64,000 bases of DNA from Sinotaia quadrata (lineage: Eukaryota; Mollusca; Gastropoda; Architaenioglossa; Viviparidae): the NCBI GenBank assembly GCA_028829895.1, contig CM054179.1:68340891-68404890 (forward strand), given 5' to 3'. Under the pieces are notes generated by a model. That model was not told the origin of the DNA. It was given only the letters and a program-made list of their open reading frames with translations, and ran no database searches. The translations under genes and the position numbers were made by a program. Of this stretch, positions 61,396 to 64,000 are shown piece after piece (positions within the stretch are counted from its first letter, which is position 1; each line of letters starts with the position of its first letter).

Positions 61396-61622
61396 CATGT
61401 CAACATGCTAGAATTACTAGCTTTTTTTTGCAGTATGCTAGAATTGCTAGCCTCTTTTTGCGGTATTCTAGAATTGCTAGTCTTGTTTTGCGGTATGCTA
61501 GAATTGCTAGTCTTGTTTTGAGGTATGCTAGAATTGTTAGCTTTGTTTCGCAGTATGCTAGAATTGCTAGCCTTGTTTTGCGGTATGCTAGAATTGCTAA
61601 CCTTGTTTTGCGGCATGCTACA
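61396..61622. repeat. 30-bp tandem repeat, about 7 copies
   Basis: The unit is TTGCGGTATGCTAGAATTGC plus TAGCCTTGTT. Since 30 is a multiple of three, frames are open on both strands (83-87 codons). It contains the short palindromes CTAG and GCTAGC. Confidence 0.96.
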
Positions 61623-61854
61623 TAACTCTAGAATGAACATTTTGTGTACAACACTATATTTTCAAGTACAAAGAATATTATATTTTAAATATACAATAGA
61701 AGTAAATAAATTAAATGTAAGAAAACCACACAAGCTTTCACAAAAGAATTCTTCAAATTTACAAAACAGTTGGTGCGATCAATGTAATTTTGTGATCCTA
61801 GAGAATGGCACAGTATTTCAGCAGTTAATAAAACGTAATTTTCGCATACTAATG

Positions 61855-61965
61855 AACGTCAGTATGTGTTGATAATTTAGCCTCGGTCCTCTTGAAAGAG
61901 TGATGAAAACATCAGTGTGTGTTGATAATGTAATCTCGTTCCTCTTGAAAGGAGTGATAAAATGT
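61855..61965. repeat. About 56-bp duplication, 2 copies
   Basis: CAGTATGTGTTGATAATTTAG then TCCTCTTGAAAGAGTGATGA is repeated. It lies just past the GPCR stop codon, so it would be in its 3' UTR. Confidence 0.85.
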
Positions 61966-61972
61966 TAGTATG

Positions 61973-62599
61973 CTACACATGAGTAACCGACTTCTCCATG
62001 GTTGTCGTCGTGAGGCAGACTCCGTCCATCTGCGTCTGAGTGTTGCCGCAACTCTGCTCCACACTCTGGTACGTCCGTTTGCCAAAACGGATATTTTGGG
62101 GCGGACCCGTGCACGCTTTCACCACCAACAGATGCTCCCGAAACTGCTGACTCATCGTGCAGTACAAGACAAAATTGATGGCGTTGTTGACCAGGGCGAT
62201 GAGGTCCACCGTGTCCCCGAGCAGAAAGTACACGTTCTTGAAAAAATCGGCGGAGATGGCGGACATGATGACGAGAAAAGTCTGAGGCACCTCGGTGACG
62301 ATGTACATGACGATGATGACAAGCAGCATGGTGGTGGTGCACTGATGACGGTTCGACTTTTCGCGCTGCGAGTTCTTGCCCTGGCTGGAGTTGGCGAAGA
62401 GACGCTTGCGGCGAGCGGCGCTCTCATGGAGCTTTTTGAGCAAGAGTCCGATGAAAATGGAGATGAGGGTGCACGGGATGAGCTTGCCCACGATGGCGAA
62501 GAGCCAAAACGCGGTTAGAGCCAGATTGCTCGGGTTAATGGAGCCTATCGCCGGATCGTTCAGTTTGTACAGCGTGGCGTTTGTTCTTGGGTATATGAC
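61973..62599 (-). CDS. Class A peptide GPCR (FMRFamide/myosuppressin receptor-like), terminal exon
   Basis: Encodes the last 208 residues of a seven-transmembrane receptor at the plasma membrane. The minus-strand acceptor GTTTATGTTTGTACCAG precedes a phase-0 start at 62599; the stop is TAG 61973-61975. Residues 1-27 are the end of extracellular loop 2 with a sequon (Asn7-Ala-Thr). TM5 is about 28-54 (FWLFAIVGKLIPCTLISIF). A basic loop 3 has RRKRLF. TM6 is about 88-112 (TTTMLLVIIVMYIVTEVPQ) and TM7 about 124-147. TM7 ends NAINFVLYCTMSQQFRE in place of the usual NPxxY, a change typical of the myosuppressin/dmsr group. These features match that family; the ligand cannot be told. The exon is GC-rich against AT-rich flanks, which supports coding. 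TM1-TM4 must lie to the right of position 64000 or in undetected exons. Confidence 0.9.
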   Translation of the reverse strand, partial: VIYPRTNATLYKLNDPAIGSINPSNLALTAFWLFAIVGKLIPCTLISIFIGLLLKKLHESAARRKRLFANSSQGKNSQREKSNRHQCTTTMLLVIIVMYIVTEVPQTFLVIMSAISADFFKNVYFLLGDTVDLIALVNNAINFVLYCTMSQQFREHLLVVKACTGPPQNIRFGKRTYQSVEQSCGNTQTQMDGVCLTTTTMEKSVTHV

Positions 62600-63595
62600 C
62601 TGGTACAAACATAAACAGACACTCGTGTGAAATTTATAGCCATATTGTAAAAGGAGACTTTGATGTTATGAATTGTGGAGAGGGATTATTTTTGCGTACA
62701 TGGGTAATAAAAGTTTTATATGATGTTGGGAAGATATGGCGCCCACGAAGAATACATTGAAGACGTTGCATGCAATATAAACAGTGTGAAAGAAACACGT
62801 CTTGAAAAGTGTGGTGGAGATGTGAAAGTAACGCGTCTTACAATGTGTGATATAGATGTGAAATAAACACAGATCTTTAATATGTGTGATGAAGATGTGA
62901 AAGATACACAAAATAAGAAATGGGTACCTCTTTTGAAAGATTCATAAAGTTTCGGAGGTGTAATCGAAACATTTCGATTTGTTGTAACAGAAGCTGATTG
63001 GTGTAGAGTGTAGACTAAACATGTAAATTGTAAAACTAACGCTGATGTTACTAAAGATGTACTGAGGTTCACACTTTACATGTATGTCGTAAAAGGTGAA
63101 AAGTTCAAATATGTGAAAAGCTTGACACTCACGTAAAAAAGAATGTTTGCTGGTGTGGTTGATCAGGCACACTGAATGTGGAAAAGTTTAAGTGGTATTA
63201 TAGTACTCATTTATTGTTGTTATAAAGTATGTTTTAGTAATATTATACAGTTATTGACCCACGTCTAAGGCAGAAGAATGATAAGCTGTTGTTATAAAGA
63301 TACACCACTCATGCTTTAAAGGTGCCGTGTGTTTGGAAAATTACTATTCGTTGTAATGATTCAGTGCTGCTGCAAATTATGCTTTAGTGATATTATACAG
63401 ATTCATGACTGACACAAAAAGATCCATACTGATATACAACATGCCTACATTATATTGGAAAAGTTCGTGAGTGACGCCAGAAGATCAGAACTGATATTAA
63501 ATATGAGTTAGTTTATTGGCAGAGGTTGATGAGTGATGTCAGAAGTTCAGTAACAGAAATAAAATAAATGTTAGTAATTTGTAAGTAAAGGCACA
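62600..63595 (-). other. Upstream intron of the GPCR gene, with a degenerate repeat
   Basis: No further GPCR exon was recognised. About four copies of a roughly 33-bp phrase (GTGTGATATAGATGTGAAAN then ACACGTCTT) occur at 62780-62910. GTGATATTATACAGATT-type duplications lie near 63230-63410. Confidence 0.6.
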
Positions 63596-64000
63596 TATTT
63601 TTAATTGATACCATGCATCTCAAAATAATATATGCATCTTTAAAAAATAGCACGCATCTTTAGATAATAGAATGTATCTTTAAATAATAGCACGCATCTT
63701 TAGATAATAGCACGCATTTTTTAAAATAACATGCAACTTTAAATAATATAATGCATCTTTAGAGTACAGAATGCATCCTTAAATAATAGCGTGTCTGTTT
63801 AAATAATACTATGCATATTTAAATAATACATAATTCTTTAAATAATAATAGTCAACATTAAAAATAGAATGCAAATTTAAATAATAGCATGCATCTTTAA
63901 ATAATAATATGCATCTTCAAAATAATAATATGCATCTTTAAATAATAATATGCATCTTTAAATAATAACATGATCATTAAATAATAACATACATCGTTAA
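63596..64000. repeat. About 20-21-bp tandem repeat running off the window end, about 18 copies
   Basis: The unit is ATGCATCTTTAAATAATAGC with many substitutions; it continues to the last base. Confidence 0.9.

Noticed and set aside
61970..62518. 182-codon plus-strand frame opposite the GPCR exon
   Set aside because: Shadow of the GPCR coding sequence; the minus frame has transmembrane segments and family motifs, the plus frame has none.
61973..62599. The GPCR as the receptor for the neighbouring AST-C-like peptides
   Set aside because: AST-C receptors belong to the somatostatin/opioid-like group; this exon has the TM7 signature of the myosuppressin/FMRFamide-receptor-like group.

Overview
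This is a eukaryotic, animal-type window. It is AT-rich and intron-bearing, has very few coding islands, and is packed with micro- and minisatellites. The two small peptide-precursor genes look like the protostome allatostatin-C (AST-C, somatostatin-type) family, and a receptor exon looks like the FMRFamide/myosuppressin-type (dmsr-like) class A GPCR group. The protein families, AT-rich spacers and repeat load suggest a lophotrochozoan, most likely a mollusc. That is an inference, because no species-diagnostic sequence was recognised.

The main content is a pair of AST-C-like neuropeptide genes lying tail to tail. On the plus strand, the last exon (7414-7587) encodes a C-terminal peptide released after Arg-Lys-Arg with the C-x2-N-x3-C-aromatic core of AST-C. 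On the minus strand, a complete two-exon gene (19644-19522 joined to 11071-10868, intron about 8.45 kb) encodes a 108-residue precursor: signal peptide, acidic helical spacer, Arg-Lys-Arg, then a second C-x6-C peptide with the same Asn spacing and the same final Cys-Tyr. Both last exons start in phase 0 and both carry Ser-Leu-Arg-Glu in the spacer. I read this as a local inverted duplication. Exon 1 of the plus-strand gene was not found and may lie left of the window. A TATA box at 20205-20212 is a candidate promoter for the minus-strand gene.

At the right end, 61973-62599 on the minus strand is the terminal exon of a class A GPCR (end of extracellular loop 2 through TM5, TM6, TM7 and the tail). 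Its upstream exons lie beyond position 64000.

The rest is repetitive or anonymous. There is a decayed mariner transposase (about 37085-37790) and a 158-bp hAT-like MITE (5988-6145) whose 3' terminus has been drawn into a 47-bp tandem array. A family of long (about 1.4-1.6 kb), non-coding interspersed elements is present in six copies: 4.2-5.7, 24.5-26.1, 39.1-40.6, 41.35-42.7, 44.9-46.4 and 51.7-52.8 kb. There are several dozen tandem arrays, each with its own 21-81 bp unit, plus long TATC, TTTC, GT and TA microsatellites. Most long open frames in the window are by-products of these arrays, especially where the unit is a multiple of three.

From left to right: 0-7 kb is repeats and element copy A. 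7.4-20.2 kb is the neuropeptide gene pair with a large array-filled intron. 20.2-37 kb is AT-rich spacer, decayed arrays and copy B. 37-53 kb is the mariner relic, copies C-F and arrays. 53-61 kb is arrays and anonymous DNA. 61.9-64 kb is the GPCR exon and its upstream intron.
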